Assembly: GCF_000702265.1 (NCBI RefSeq)
Contig: NZ_KL370882.1
Location: forward strand, 82,250 to 146,249
DNA length: 64,000 bases
Direction: 5' to 3'
From: Butyrivibrio sp. NC2002
GTDB taxonomy: Bacteria > Bacillota > Clostridia > Lachnospirales > Lachnospiraceae
Of the stretch, positions 50,778 to 61,400 are shown piece after piece. Under the pieces are notes generated by a model. It was not told the DNA's origin. It ran no database searches and saw only the letters and a list, made by a program, of their open reading frames with translations. Positions within the stretch are counted from its first letter, which is position 1, and each line of letters starts with the position of its first letter. A program made the position numbers and the translations under genes.

Positions 50778-52757
50778 TTAAGCATTTTTAAACTCAGCCA
50801 TAATATACTTGAAGCAGCTCCACCACCACCATGGTCCATTGTATGCATTATCAGCATTAGGATAGTTGGTCCAATATGTGCTGTTGGTAGGAACAAACTT
50901 CACACCTGAATGGAATGCGATGAAAGGCATCTCTGTGAACTGAACCTTGATAAATTCAGTTGCAAGTTCATAAGCTTCATCGGATTCAGGAGAAACTTTT
51001 GCAAGCTTGTGGATAATATCTGTAGCTTCCTTGTTATTCCATCTTGAGCCCTGACCGGAACCGATTTCTCCAACAGGAACGATGAGATCTGCATCCCAAC
51101 CGTTGATCTGTGAGTAAATATCCTTGGTTATAAATCCTGTCGGCCAGTAACCAGCTATCTGGAAGTTACCTGTTCCGCCGTTAGCATCCCATGTTGCAGA
51201 TGACTCAGAAGAAATGTTGCAGTTAAGACCGAACTTTGTGAGCTGATCGTAAGCTGCCTGAACACCACGTCCTGCCTGAGCTTCTGTATCTGCAAGATAT
51301 GTAAGATTGATTGTGAAAGGTTCGCCGTTGAAGTACCAGCCGTCATCCTTCTTTTCAAGGCCAGCCTTGATGAGAAGCTTTTCAGCTGCTTCGGGATCAT
51401 ACTTAAGACATCCCATACCGAACATATCTTCAAGATATGCATCATCGCCTGTTATACCAAGCTTTTCGGCCATACGATTCTTGTATTCAGAATCCCAAGG
51501 CTTAACTGTTGTTCCATCTCCAAGATCAAGCTCAAAGTCCTTAAGCCATCCTTCAAGGGGCTTACCATAGAGTTCCTGGAATGAAGATGTGTTGCAAAGT
51601 ACGCCAAACGGTGATGACCTTCCGGCACCATCAAAGATATTCATTGATATCTCATCAAAGTTCATGGCAAGTGCAATTCCCCAACGGAAATCAGCATTGT
51701 CATAAGGTGCACCCTGTCCCTGTGAGAAAGCAAGACCCTTTGAGCAAGGATCATCACTTGTAGCATAAGGGAACTCGTTGTACCATGCAGAAATCTTGTC
51801 ATTTGACTGCATCATGGATGTAAGGATTTCAGGTGTAACTTCGCAGAGGATATCTACTTCATTCTGGATCATAGCCATCTGTCTTGTAGTATCATCGCCG
51901 AGGTAACGGAACCATACATATTTTGCCGGGCACTGTTTTCCTGTAACAACACCAACTGTTGTGTTTTCCCAATCTTCTCTGCGCTCATAAAGTACCCACT
52001 TTCCAAGCGGATCGTAAGATTTTACTGTGTAAGGTCCTGCTACTACAGGCTGCTCATCCTTGAAAGTTGAAGGATCATCTACCTGTGAATAGATATGCTC
52101 AGGAACGATACGCAGGTCATTTCCCCAGATTGTAACGCCCATTTTAAGTGCAAGACGAGGGAAGGATTCCTTTGTCTTGATAAGAACTGTGTAATCGTCG
52201 GTAGCTTCTACTGATTCAAAGATTGTATTGTAGTAGTCGCTTGCGCCGATACCGGGAGTGTTCATGATCATGTTGAAAGTAAATGCAACGTCTTTAGCCG
52301 TTAAATCTACTCCGTCAGACCACTTGATTCCCTGTCTGATCTTAACTGTATGCTCTGTAAAATCAGCATTTGACTCAGGCATACCATCAGCAACTTCGCC
52401 GAACTGTTCGCCCTTTGAAGTATCCATCTCCCACAACATGGCAGACATAAGCTGATGAATACCAAATCCTGCCTGTGTACCCTGCATATAAGTGTTGAAC
52501 TGACCGGGTACGTCGGTAGGTGACTGTGTCTCAACGATAAGTGTCTCATTTCTGGGTGTTCCCACCTCAGTCATCTCTCCACTTGCTGTATCCGAAGCGG
52601 TTGTTTCGTCAGCAGTTTCTGAAGATGTGTCAGTATTCTCTGTGGTTGTCTGGGCTGTTTCGTCAGTACCGGTTGCAGGTGCGCTTCCGCCGCCGCAAGC
52701 CATCAGAGAAAGAGTCATAACAGACGCCATTAGTACGGAAACCAATTTCTTTCTCAT
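50778..52757 (-). CDS. Family 5 extracellular solute-binding lipoprotein
   Basis: 659 residues. Lipoprotein signal MRKKLVSVLMASVMTLSLMA with Cys at residue 21, a long Thr/Ser/Glu linker, then a SBP_bac_5 fold: VKIRQGIKWSDGVDLTAKDV, YTVLIKTKESFPRLALKMGV, VAGPYTVKSYDPLGKWVLYE and LIKAGLEKKDDGWYFNGEPF. Peptide, nickel or oligosaccharide ligands are all known in this family. The end of the operon encodes GH13, so a gluco-oligosaccharide is the more likely cargo. Longer than average (500-550). Confidence 0.87.
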   Translation of the reverse strand: MRKKLVSVLMASVMTLSLMACGGGSAPATGTDETAQTTTENTDTSSETADETTASDTASGEMTEVGTPRNETLIVETQSPTDVPGQFNTYMQGTQAGFGIHQLMSAMLWEMDTSKGEQFGEVADGMPESNADFTEHTVKIRQGIKWSDGVDLTAKDVAFTFNMIMNTPGIGASDYYNTIFESVEATDDYTVLIKTKESFPRLALKMGVTIWGNDLRIVPEHIYSQVDDPSTFKDEQPVVAGPYTVKSYDPLGKWVLYERREDWENTTVGVVTGKQCPAKYVWFRYLGDDTTRQMAMIQNEVDILCEVTPEILTSMMQSNDKISAWYNEFPYATSDDPCSKGLAFSQGQGAPYDNADFRWGIALAMNFDEISMNIFDGAGRSSPFGVLCNTSSFQELYGKPLEGWLKDFELDLGDGTTVKPWDSEYKNRMAEKLGITGDDAYLEDMFGMGCLKYDPEAAEKLLIKAGLEKKDDGWYFNGEPFTINLTYLADTEAQAGRGVQAAYDQLTKFGLNCNISSESSATWDANGGTGNFQIAGYWPTGFITKDIYSQINGWDADLIVPVGEIGSGQGSRWNNKEATDIIHKLAKVSPESDEAYELATEFIKVQFTEMPFIAFHSGVKFVPTNSTYWTNYPNADNAYNGPWWWWSCFKYIMAEFKNA

Positions 52758-52835
52758 ATAAAATTTTACCTCCTCTAAAATCCTGATTATTCATACTGCC
52801 TTATGGACATGTACCCCTATTTGCCTCCTTTCCTT

Positions 52836-54002
52836 TTATTTGTCCATTTTTGCAGGTAAGAATCCCTTTCTATTCTTTAGAAAAAGCATCGTTGCAATTC
52901 CAAAAACAAAAACCGTAATCCCAAATACCAAAAATGCTCTTCCTATCCCGAAAAAGTCTATTGCCGCTCCGCCAAGCAAATTCCCCAAGATGCTTGCCAC
53001 TCCGGCCTGTACTATATAAAGTACGCTCTGCCCTTCTGTCTCTTTTCCGGGTCTTACATTTTCATAGATAAAATCCATGCATCCCAGATAGAAGATCATT
53101 CCGCTCGGGCCGTTTAGTGACTGCGAAACGATGAAAAACGGAAGTGCCCCGTTTGATGCAACTATCAGCCTTATACCCATCAGGGCTGTTACAGTTGCCA
53201 TAAGGAAAAGTCCCCTCTTTTCCTTTGAAATAGCTTTATATCCAAGAAGTATCGGTATCTCGCTAAGCGCCGATATGCACTGGAGAAGACCTACTCCCGT
53301 CTCTCCCATGCCTTTGTCTGCGGCAAATACAGTGATAAATCCGTTGTAAAAGCTCGCTCCCAGCTGGAAGAAAAATACCATTATCAGCAGTATCCAGACT
53401 GTACTGTCCTTGTAAATCTCTGATACTTTAAAGCTGTGCTTTTTATGCTCTATCGCTATCGGCAGGTGGTTCTCATGCTCCGGCACTCCCAAAACAAGAA
53501 GTGCCATTATCACATATGCCGCACCGGCCACTACGAACGATTTCTCAGGATGACCCTTAAGGATGATTCCGAAAATGTAAACCGCTATCGCATATCCTAT
53601 GGTCCCACCCATTCGGATTATCGCAAAACTGTGGTTATACCTTGCTGCGTTGCGGATAACAACTGTATCCGTAAGCGGTATTATCGTCGTAGAAAAAATA
53701 GCCAGCACACTTGATGCAAGAAAAAAGCTTCCAAAGCTTGTACCCAGGTAATAAGTCTGAAGCGAAAGTGCTGCTCCAAGAACAATTATCAAAAGATATG
53801 TTTTTGCTTTTCCTGTATCATCAACTCTTTTTGCCCATATAGGCTGTACAAACAGCGATGACAGACAGGCCAGCATACCCAGGATTCCAATCTGCGTCGA
53901 CGTTATTCCATTTTGTCTGTAATAAAGATTTAAAAAGGGAATGTAGATCGCGGTTGCGATATACATAAATGAATTGATCAGAAATAAATGACCCTTTCCC
54001 AT
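52836..54002 (-). CDS. MFS transporter, sugar-type
   Basis: About 388 residues with 12 membrane segments. Start placed at the ATG at 54002 (GGGG 6 nt upstream); two in-frame upstream ATG codons give a basic extension not typical of the family. GHLFLINSFMYIATAIYIPF, YRQNGITSTQIGILGMLACL and GPSGMIFYLGCMDFIYENVR are reminiscent of LacY/MFS_1-like symporters. Substrate unknown. 78 nt upstream of the binding-protein gene on the same strand, so it may belong to the glycan operon. Confidence 0.75.
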   Translation of the reverse strand: MGKGHLFLINSFMYIATAIYIPFLNLYYRQNGITSTQIGILGMLACLSSLFVQPIWAKRVDDTGKAKTYLLIIVLGAALSLQTYYLGTSFGSFFLASSVLAIFSTTIIPLTDTVVIRNAARYNHSFAIIRMGGTIGYAIAVYIFGIILKGHPEKSFVVAGAAYVIMALLVLGVPEHENHLPIAIEHKKHSFKVSEIYKDSTVWILLIMVFFFQLGASFYNGFITVFAADKGMGETGVGLLQCISALSEIPILLGYKAISKEKRGLFLMATVTALMGIRLIVASNGALPFFIVSQSLNGPSGMIFYLGCMDFIYENVRPGKETEGQSVLYIVQAGVASILGNLLGGAAIDFFGIGRAFLVFGITVFVFGIATMLFLKNRKGFLPAKMDK

Positions 54003-54175
54003 AACATTCCCCATTCCTCCCAAAAAGCGTTTCCGCTTCTTTCCCAAACGGTAGCACTTTTCGCTGCCCACTCTCGTTTGGTTTCTCTAATATTAGCATT
54101 GCACATTTTTGGAAGGAATGATTTTTATTGGCATTTTGTACCAAAATTTGTCATGTTGGGTACAACTTTGTTCTA

Positions 54176-55483
54176 TCACCCGAGAATATCGATATATTCT
54201 CCGTTTAATGCTTTGTTCATACTTCGTACTGCGCAGAACTTGCCGCACATCGAGCAGGTATCGTCATATTCGGGTGCTCTGTCATCCCTGATCTTTTTGG
54301 CTGTTTCAGGGTCGATAGCGCACTCCCACTGCTTATCCCAGTCAAAGCACTGTCTTGCGCTTGCCATTTCGTTATCTATGTCCATGGCATGAGGGATTTT
54401 CTTGGCAATATCGGCTGCATGGGCAGCTATTTTGGAAGCGATTATTCCCTGCTTTACATCATCTACATTAGGAAGAGCCAGATGCTCTGCCGGAGTTACA
54501 TAGCAAAGGAATGCTGCTCCGTTCTGAGCTGCGATGGCGCCACCTATAGCAGATGTTATGTGGTCATAGCCGGGAGCAATGTCCGTAACAAGCGGTCCAA
54601 GTACGTAGAAAGGCGCGCCCATACATACCTTCTGCTGTATCTTCATATTTGCAGCAATCTCATCCATCGGCATGTGTCCGGGCCCCTCAACCATGACCTG
54701 AACATCCTTCTCCCATGCTCTCTTTGTAAGCTCTCCCAGTCTTACAAGCTCTTCTATCTGGCAGACATCACTCGCATCAGCAAGACATCCCGGTCTGCAG
54801 GCATCTCCGAGAGATATGGTAACGTCGTATTCTCTGCAAATATCAAGTATTTCATCATAATATTCATAGAAGGGATTTTCCTCGCCTGTCATGGTCATCC
54901 ATGCAAAGACAAGAGAGCCACCGCGTGAGACTATATTCATCTTTCTCTTGTGGCGCTTTATCTGGTCGATCGTCTTTCTCGTTATTCCGCAGTGGAGAGT
55001 AACAAAGTCCACACCGTCCTCAGCATGAAGCCTTACAACATCTATAAAATCCTTTGCGGTCAGCGTCGCAAGATCTCTCTGATAATGAATAACGCTGTCG
55101 TAGATTGGCACAGTTCCTATCATTGCAGGGCATTCGTTTACAAGCTTTTGCCTGAAAGGCTGGGTGTTTCCATGACTTGACAAGTCCATAATGGCCTCAG
55201 CTCCCATGTTTACTGCAGCCATGACTTTTTCCATCTCAATGTTGTAGTCCTTGCAATCTCTTGAAACGCCGAGGTTTACATTGATCTTGGTCCTTAGCAT
55301 CGAGCCGACACCCTCGGGATTAATGCATTTATGGTTCTTGTTTGCAGGAATTGCCACCTGTCCCCTTGCAACAAGATCCCTTATCTCCTCCTCAGTTCTG
55401 TACTCCTTGCGTGCAACTTCCTTCATTTGAGGTGTGATGATACCTCTTTTTGCTGCATCCATCTGTGTTGTATATTTTTCCAT
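54176..55483 (-). CDS. thiC: Phosphomethylpyrimidine synthase ThiC
   Basis: About 435 residues from the ATG at 55483 (GGAG 6 nt upstream); a TTG 12 nt before is weaker. Radical SAM enzyme that converts aminoimidazole ribotide into HMP-P. Motifs: [92 protein letters not shown], and the C-terminal cluster site [11 protein letters not shown] (Cys-x2-Cys-x4-Cys). Last gene of the thi operon. Confidence 0.96.
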   Translation of the reverse strand: MEKYTTQMDAAKRGIITPQMKEVARKEYRTEEEIRDLVARGQVAIPANKNHKCINPEGVGSMLRTKINVNLGVSRDCKDYNIEMEKVMAAVNMGAEAIMDLSSHGNTQPFRQKLVNECPAMIGTVPIYDSVIHYQRDLATLTAKDFIDVVRLHAEDGVDFVTLHCGITRKTIDQIKRHKRKMNIVSRGGSLVFAWMTMTGEENPFYEYYDEILDICREYDVTISLGDACRPGCLADASDVCQIEELVRLGELTKRAWEKDVQVMVEGPGHMPMDEIAANMKIQQKVCMGAPFYVLGPLVTDIAPGYDHITSAIGGAIAAQNGAAFLCYVTPAEHLALPNVDDVKQGIIASKIAAHAADIAKKIPHAMDIDNEMASARQCFDWDKQWECAIDPETAKKIRDDRAPEYDDTCSMCGKFCAVRSMNKALNGEYIDILG

Positions 55484-55505
55484 ACTTATCTCCAATTCTT
55501 ATAAT

Positions 55506-56279
55506 CTACACCATATGATTAAGCGGGCCATGTCCTTTGCCCAGGTCCAGATTGGCGGCTATCGCTCTTGTAAGATATTCTTTTGAAAAGCTGACAGCAT
55601 CCACCAGGTCGTACCCAAGGGCCAGATTACTTGCTATGGCACTTGATAACGTGCATCCAGTACCATGAGTGTTGGGATTATCTATGCGCTTTCCCCTAAA
55701 CCAGATAAGCTTTTCTCCCATACACAAAACATCATTAGCATCTGCGATGCTGTGACCGCCTTTTACAAGGGCTGCGCAGCCATATTGTTTATTTAATAGC
55801 TTTGCTGCCTGTTCCATGTCATCCTCGTTACTTATATCCATACCTGTAAGAGCCTGTGTCTCCGGGATATTGGGGGTAATGACTTTGCATAAAGGGAACA
55901 GCATTTTGGACATTCTATCGCCTACACTGTCCTTCATAAGCTTACTTCCGCTTGTTGAAACCATAACCGGATCAACCACCAGATTTTTGACGTTATACTC
56001 CTTAACTTTTTCAACAACCACATCCAATAGTTCAGTTGAGGGAAGCATGCCTATTTTCACTGCATCTGCCGGAATATCAGACAAACATGCATCTATCTGC
56101 GCTGCCAAAAAATCCGGAGTAGATTCCATAATACTTGTGACACCCATTGTGTTCTGCGCCGTCATGGCTGTTATTGCGCTCATTCCAAAAACTCCGTGCG
56201 CACACATTGTTTTTAAATCCGCCTGGATTCCGGCTCCGCCGCTGCTGTCACTTCCTGCTATTGATAAAACAACTTTCAT
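55506..56279 (-). CDS. thiD: Hydroxymethylpyrimidine/phosphomethylpyrimidine kinase ThiD
   Basis: 257 residues, ribokinase fold. [20 protein letters not shown] at the N-terminus binds [18 protein letters not shown] is the middle signature, and [20 protein letters not shown] holds the catalytic Asp-equivalent region and anion hole. It phosphorylates HMP and HMP-P to HMP-PP for ThiE. 37 nt after thiE. Confidence 0.94.
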   Translation of the reverse strand: MKVVLSIAGSDSSGGAGIQADLKTMCAHGVFGMSAITAMTAQNTMGVTSIMESTPDFLAAQIDACLSDIPADAVKIGMLPSTELLDVVVEKVKEYNVKNLVVDPVMVSTSGSKLMKDSVGDRMSKMLFPLCKVITPNIPETQALTGMDISNEDDMEQAAKLLNKQYGCAALVKGGHSIADANDVLCMGEKLIWFRGKRIDNPNTHGTGCTLSSAIASNLALGYDLVDAVSFSKEYLTRAIAANLDLGKGHGPLNHMV

Positions 56280-56316
56280 CCTGTAAACCTCGCTTTATTT
56301 AATAGTAGTTTCTGTA

Positions 56317-56949
56317 TTACCGGTTCTGTATTTTTTCAAAGGCAAGAAGCATTGCCTCTGCAGCTTCTTTTGGTGAATCAGCCTTCATGATTGCGGAAAC
56401 CGCGCATACACCTGCTATATCTATTCCTTTAAGTACATCGAGATTACCTGCGTTTAGTCCGCCTATCGCATTTACAGGAATAGGTACCTCTTTGCATATA
56501 TCTGAGAGTGTTTCAGTTGAAGTAAGGATTGTCTTAACCTTGGTCGTTGTAGGAAAAATCGCACCTACCCCAAGGTAATCCGCACCTTCTGCATAAGCTT
56601 TCCTTGCTGCTTCGACAGTTTTGGTCGTAGCGCCAAGTATCTTATCTTTTCCAATCAGTTTCCTTGCTGTCTCAACAGGCATGTCCTCTGCACCTACATG
56701 GACTCCCTCTGCATCTGCAGCGAGCATTACATCCACTCTGTCATCAATGATCAGAGGCACATTATATTTTCTGGTAAGGTCATGGACTTTTTGCGCAAGG
56801 TCTATGTACTGCCTTGTTGTCCTGTTTTTTTCTCTAAGCTGGAGGATCGTCACGCCTCCCATAAGCGCAGATTCAACTCTTTTAAGGAATTCCTCTTCGC
56901 TGTAGTTTCCGCTGTCAGTAATAAAATAAAGCTTTGTATTTAATTCCAT
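56317..56949 (-). CDS. thiE: Thiamine-phosphate synthase ThiE
   Basis: About 210 residues from the ATG at 56949 (GGAG 6 nt upstream). TIM-barrel enzyme that couples HMP-PP with the thiazole phosphate: TILQLREKNRTTRQYIDLA, LIIDDRVDVMLAADAEGVHV, GADYLGVGAIFPTTTK and VNAIGGLNAGNLDVL. 17 nt after thiM. Confidence 0.94.
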   Translation of the reverse strand: MELNTKLYFITDSGNYSEEEFLKRVESALMGGVTILQLREKNRTTRQYIDLAQKVHDLTRKYNVPLIIDDRVDVMLAADAEGVHVGAEDMPVETARKLIGKDKILGATTKTVEAARKAYAEGADYLGVGAIFPTTTKVKTILTSTETLSDICKEVPIPVNAIGGLNAGNLDVLKGIDIAGVCAVSAIMKADSPKEAAEAMLLAFEKIQNR

Positions 56950-56966
56950 ATTTTTCTCCGTGCCTT

Positions 56967-57710
56967 TTATTTCCATTCTGTGCTAAGCGCATCGAGCAAA
57001 TTCACCATAAATGTACCGCTGCCCTTATCTGTCCTTGCCTTTTCGCCGCATTTTCCAAAAAATGATACGGCTTTTTCCACTGAGTCCTGAGAATTGTCTA
57101 AGGCAAGAGCCGTTGCAATTATTGCGCCGAGCATGCATCCTGTACCTGTCACACTTGCCATCTGGGGATCGCCTTCTTTTATGTGGCTGATATCACCGTT
57201 GTTTTTTGCGAGTATATCTGCCTTGCCGGTTGCAAGAACCATGGAATCATATTGCTCTGCCAGATATTTTGCTGCTGTTTCCACCCTGTTTTGATCGAGG
57301 CTATCATCTGCATCCACGCCGCTTCCTTTGTAGCTTTGGTCGAAAAGTGCGAGAATTTCCGAGTAGTTTCCTTTTAATACATCTGCGCTGCCCTCATCCA
57401 TAAGCTCCTTGAAAAAATCAAGGCGAAGCTTTGAGCATGCACAGCCGCATACATCAACAACTACAGGAATGCCCTTCTTGTTTGCGGCCTTTATTGAGAT
57501 TTTCATCGACTGAATTTTGATATCCGAAATATGTCCGAAATTAAGAAGAAGCGCATCCGCAGTTTCCGTTATCTCTGATACTTCTTTCGGGTGCTCTGCC
57601 ATAACAGGGCGCCCGCCAATAGCCAGTACTGCATTGGCAGACTGGTTCATGGCGATTGGATTGGTTATACAGTGTATCAGGGGTTTTCTATCTGAGTTTT
57701 TTTCACACAT
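56967..57710 (-). CDS. thiM: Hydroxyethylthiazole kinase ThiM
   Basis: 247 residues. PLIHCITNPIAMNQSANAVL, GGRPVMAEHPKEVSE and the catalytic MASVTGTGCMLGAIIATALA are ThiM signatures. It phosphorylates salvaged hydroxyethylthiazole. It overlaps thiW by 34 nt. With ThiW it supplies the thiazole half, which replaces de novo thiazole synthesis. Confidence 0.94.
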   Translation of the reverse strand: MCEKNSDRKPLIHCITNPIAMNQSANAVLAIGGRPVMAEHPKEVSEITETADALLLNFGHISDIKIQSMKISIKAANKKGIPVVVDVCGCACSKLRLDFFKELMDEGSADVLKGNYSEILALFDQSYKGSGVDADDSLDQNRVETAAKYLAEQYDSMVLATGKADILAKNNGDISHIKEGDPQMASVTGTGCMLGAIIATALALDNSQDSVEKAVSFFGKCGEKARTDKGSGTFMVNLLDALSTEWK

Positions 57711-58225
57711 ACGTTATTATCTCCGTTTAGCGCATCCTGCATTTTACGAATCATTCCCAGTCTCTGAAGCTGATACAAAAGTAGTGCTGCAATGCTTCCG
57801 CCGATCAGTGTTCCGCATATAAACGAAGGCACGTAAAACAGCCAGCTAAGTCCTTCTCTTCCGCATATAAATGTCATTACGGGATAAGAAACAATCGCAC
57901 CAATTATTCCTGTACCGATTATTTCTCCAACGACAGCTGCCCATATTTTTTTGCCTGAAACCTTGTAGAGTATACCTGAGAGGGTAGCTCCAAATACGGC
58001 TCCTGTAAGCGCAAGTGGCGGTATTCCCATGACTGACATTCTGATAATTCCGATCATAAGTGCGACAAGAAAAGCATCCACAGGTCCGACAAAAACAGCC
58101 GCTGTGATGTTGATAAGATGCGCCATAGGACACATTCCTTCAACTCTCAGAATAGGCGATATCACTACGCCCATGCCAACAAGCGCTCCCATAAAAACCA
58201 TTCGTTGCAAATTGTACCTTTTCAT
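57677..58225 (-). CDS. thiW: Thiazole ECF transporter S-component ThiW
   Basis: 182 residues, about six membrane segments: VFMGALVGMGVVISPILRVE, GMCPMAHLINITAAVFVGPV, SVMGIPPLALTGAVFGATLS and EIIGTGIIGAIVSYPVMTF. The length and CPMAHLIN box fit ThiW. The energy-coupling A and T subunits are not in the window. First gene after the TPP riboswitch. Confidence 0.9.
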   Translation of the reverse strand: MKRYNLQRMVFMGALVGMGVVISPILRVEGMCPMAHLINITAAVFVGPVDAFLVALMIGIIRMSVMGIPPLALTGAVFGATLSGILYKVSGKKIWAAVVGEIIGTGIIGAIVSYPVMTFICGREGLSWLFYVPSFICGTLIGGSIAALLLYQLQRLGMIRKMQDALNGDNNVCVKKTQIENP

Positions 58226-58263
58226 AACAAGCCTCCTACTTAGATGTAATAGGACGAAAAAAA

Positions 58264-58294
58264 GCGAAGCGACCCTGATCAGAGTTCGCTTCGC
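58264..58294 (-). terminator. Riboswitch expression-platform terminator
   Basis: On the minus strand GCGAAGCGA pairs with TCGCTTCGC and is followed by TTTTTTT, between the TPP aptamer and the thiW ribosome site. Ligand binding probably favours this stem and stops transcription. Confidence 0.85.
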
Positions 58295-58316
58295 GTATTA
58301 TGCTTTCCTATATTGC

Positions 58317-58404
58317 TAACAGGCATCCCTACGTTGGCATTATCCAAATCAGGTTCTCGGTCGAAGGTCACACCTTCCTCTCAGCCTGTATACAAGCTCC
58401 CGTT
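58317..58404 (-). ncRNA. TPP riboswitch (THI element)
   Basis: Minus strand: ACGGGAGC at the 5' stem, CTGAGAGG with GTGTGACCTTCGACC, then GAACCTGATTTGGATAATGC and CAACGTAGGGA, the conserved core of the thi-box aptamer. It lies in front of thiW-M-E-D-C and should shut them off when thiamine pyrophosphate is abundant. Confidence 0.95.
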
Positions 58405-58493
58405 CTATTTAATTTTCGTCAAAAATTTATGTTCCACTGATAGTATAGCGATTTTATCGATAAAATCAAGGATATTTTCTGGCGTTTTCCGTT

Positions 58494-61400
58494 TTATTCT
58501 GATAAATTCTGAAAAGTCATCAGTTCATGATATTCCTGCAGTGAACTGATGTGACCGCATCCGCCCTTCTTTACTTCCCTGATACCTTCAATTGCTGCCT
58601 TTGCTGCCGCAACTGTAGTGATATAAGGCATGCGGGCTTTTATCGCACTGCGTCTAAGATATGCATCATCATGGTCGGCTCCCTTTCCTATCGGAGTGTT
58701 GATGACAAGCTGAACCTCTCCATTCTTGATAACATCTTCTACATTAGGTCTTCCACCCTCGTAGTTTTTCATGATCTTAACCGCATCAATTCCGGCTTCA
58801 ATTATAGTTTCGTAGGTCTTGCCGGTTGCATATATCTTAAAGCCTTCCTCTGCAAATCCCTTTGCTATTTCTGAAGCTTCCGGCTTATCTTCTTTATTTA
58901 AGGAGATAAGAACCGCTCCCTTAAGAGGAAGCATGGCATTTGCAGCTTCTTCTGCCTTGAAAAAGGCTTCGCCCGGTGTTTTAGCAAGTCCTAGCACTTC
59001 ACCTGTTGACCTCATTTCAGGTCCAAGTACAGGATCTACCTCAGGGAACATATTGAAGGGGAAAACTGCTTCTTTTACGCCATAGTACTTAGGAGTAACA
59101 TTTTTTCTGCTTTCAATAAGTTCTTTTACAGGTGATGGTCTTCCTGTAAGCTGTGAAGTAATGATATCTGTCGCAACAGGTACCATTCTGATGCCGCAAA
59201 CTTTGGAGACGAGCGGTACTGTACGTGATGCACGCGGGTTGGCTTCAAGTACGTAAACCGTATCATCTTCGATCGCATACTGCATGTTCATCAGTCCGAC
59301 AACATTCATCTCTACGGCTATTTTTCTGGTATATTCCTCAATAGTTTTAAGATGCTTTTCGGATATATGCTTGGAAGGAATGATGCAGGCTGAGTCTCCC
59401 GAATGTATTCCGGCAAGCTCGATATGCTCCATAACTGCAGGAACAAATGCTTCTGTGCCGTCGCTTATAGCATCAGCCTCACACTCCATCGCATTGTGAA
59501 GAAATCTGTCTATGAGGATAGGTCTGTCAGGTGTTACTCCAACAGCTGCTCTCATGTAGCCTTCCATGCTCTCTTCGTCTCTAACTATTTCCATTCCTCT
59601 TCCGCCCAGTACGAAGGAAGGACGGACCATAACGGGATATCCTATTCTCGCAGCGATCTTTTTTGCACCTTCCACATCAGATGCCATTCCGGATTCTGCC
59701 ATGGGAATACCGAGTTTTTCCATCATCATTCTGAACTGATCCCTGTCTTCAGCCAGATCAATGACTTCAGGTGTTGTTCCGAGGATATTTACTCCCTCTT
59801 CCTTGAGCTTTGCTGCAAGATTAAGAGGTGTCTGTCCGCCGAACTGCGCAATTACGCCGACAGGCTTTTCTTTTCTGTAAATCTGGATAACATCCTCAAG
59901 TGTCAGAGGCTCAAAGTACAGAGTATCTGAGGTATCGTAGTCAGTCGATACTGTTTCAGGGTTGCAGTTGACGATGATAGTCTCAAAACCGAGCTTTTTA
60001 AGTGCAAGCGCAGCATGAACGCAGCAATAGTCGAACTCGATGCCCTGTCCGATCCTGTTGGGACCTCCGCCTAATATCATGATCTTCTTTTTGCTATCGC
60101 CCGTCATATCCTTGGGATTTTCAAGCTCAGCTCCCTTTTTATAGGTTGAATAGTAATAAGCTGCACCTTCTGTTCCGTATACGTGCACTCCGTCCCAGCT
60201 TTCGGACAGTCCTATCTCGTCTCTCTTATTTCTGATGTCATCCTCATGCACTTCGAGAATATCTGCGAGATATTTGTCTGCAAAACCGTCTTCTTTTGCT
60301 TTTGTCAGCGCTTCATTAGAAGGAACTCTTCCCTTGAAGTTGTCTGTGATTTCTTTTTCTTCATCTACAAGTTCTTTTATCTCGTTTAAAAAATAGTGCT
60401 TAACCTTGGTGATATCGAATATTTCATCAACAGTTACGCCTTTCTTAAGTGCTTCATATATAAGGAAATATCTCTCAGATGATGCATCTTTTAAAAGGTG
60501 GATAAGTTCTTCCTTTTCCATCTCTTCGTATTTTTTTACATGTCCAAGGCCATATCTGCCTTTTTCAAGAGATCTGATTGCTTTCTGAAAGGCTTCTTTG
60601 AAGTTCTTTCCAATGGACATAACTTCACCAACAGCTCTCATCTGTGTGCCAAGCTTATCTTCTACGCCATGGAATTTTTCAAAGGCCCAGCGGGCAAATT
60701 TGACAACAACGTAATCTCCGTTAGGAACATATTTATCAAGGGTTCCGAATTTAGAATCAGGAAGCTCTGAAAGAGTAATCCCTGTCGCAAGTTTTGCAGA
60801 AACAAGTGCAATGGGGAATCCTGTCGCTTTACTTGCAAGCGCAGAGGATCTGGAAGTACGGGGATTGATCTCAATAACGACAATTCTTCCGCTCTTTGGA
60901 TCATGCGCAAACTGTACGTTAGTTCCGCCGATAACTCCGATGTGCTCGACAATCTTGTATGCCTGACGCTGCAGCTCTTTCTGGAGATCCTCGTCAATTG
61001 TGAGCATCGGTGCCGTACAGAACGAATCACCCGTGTGAACTCCGACAGGATCTACATTTTCTATAAAGCAGACTGTAATCATGTTGCCGTCTTTATCTCT
61101 TACAACCTCAAGCTCGAGCTCCTCCCAGCCAAGAATGGACTCTTCTACGAGAACCTGGTGGATGATCGATGCTGCAAGACCTCTTGCGCAAACCGTCTGA
61201 AGCTCTTCCTTGTTGTAAACAAGTCCGCCACCGGCTCCGCCCATGGTGTATGCAGGACGCAGAACTACAGGATATCCCAGCTCATCCGCCTCAGCCAGAG
61301 CCTCCTCTATGCTGTAGCATGCCTTTGATCTGGCCATTTCAATTCCAAGCATATCCATTGTCTTTTTAAATTCAGTTCTGTCTTCGCCTCGCTCGATCGC

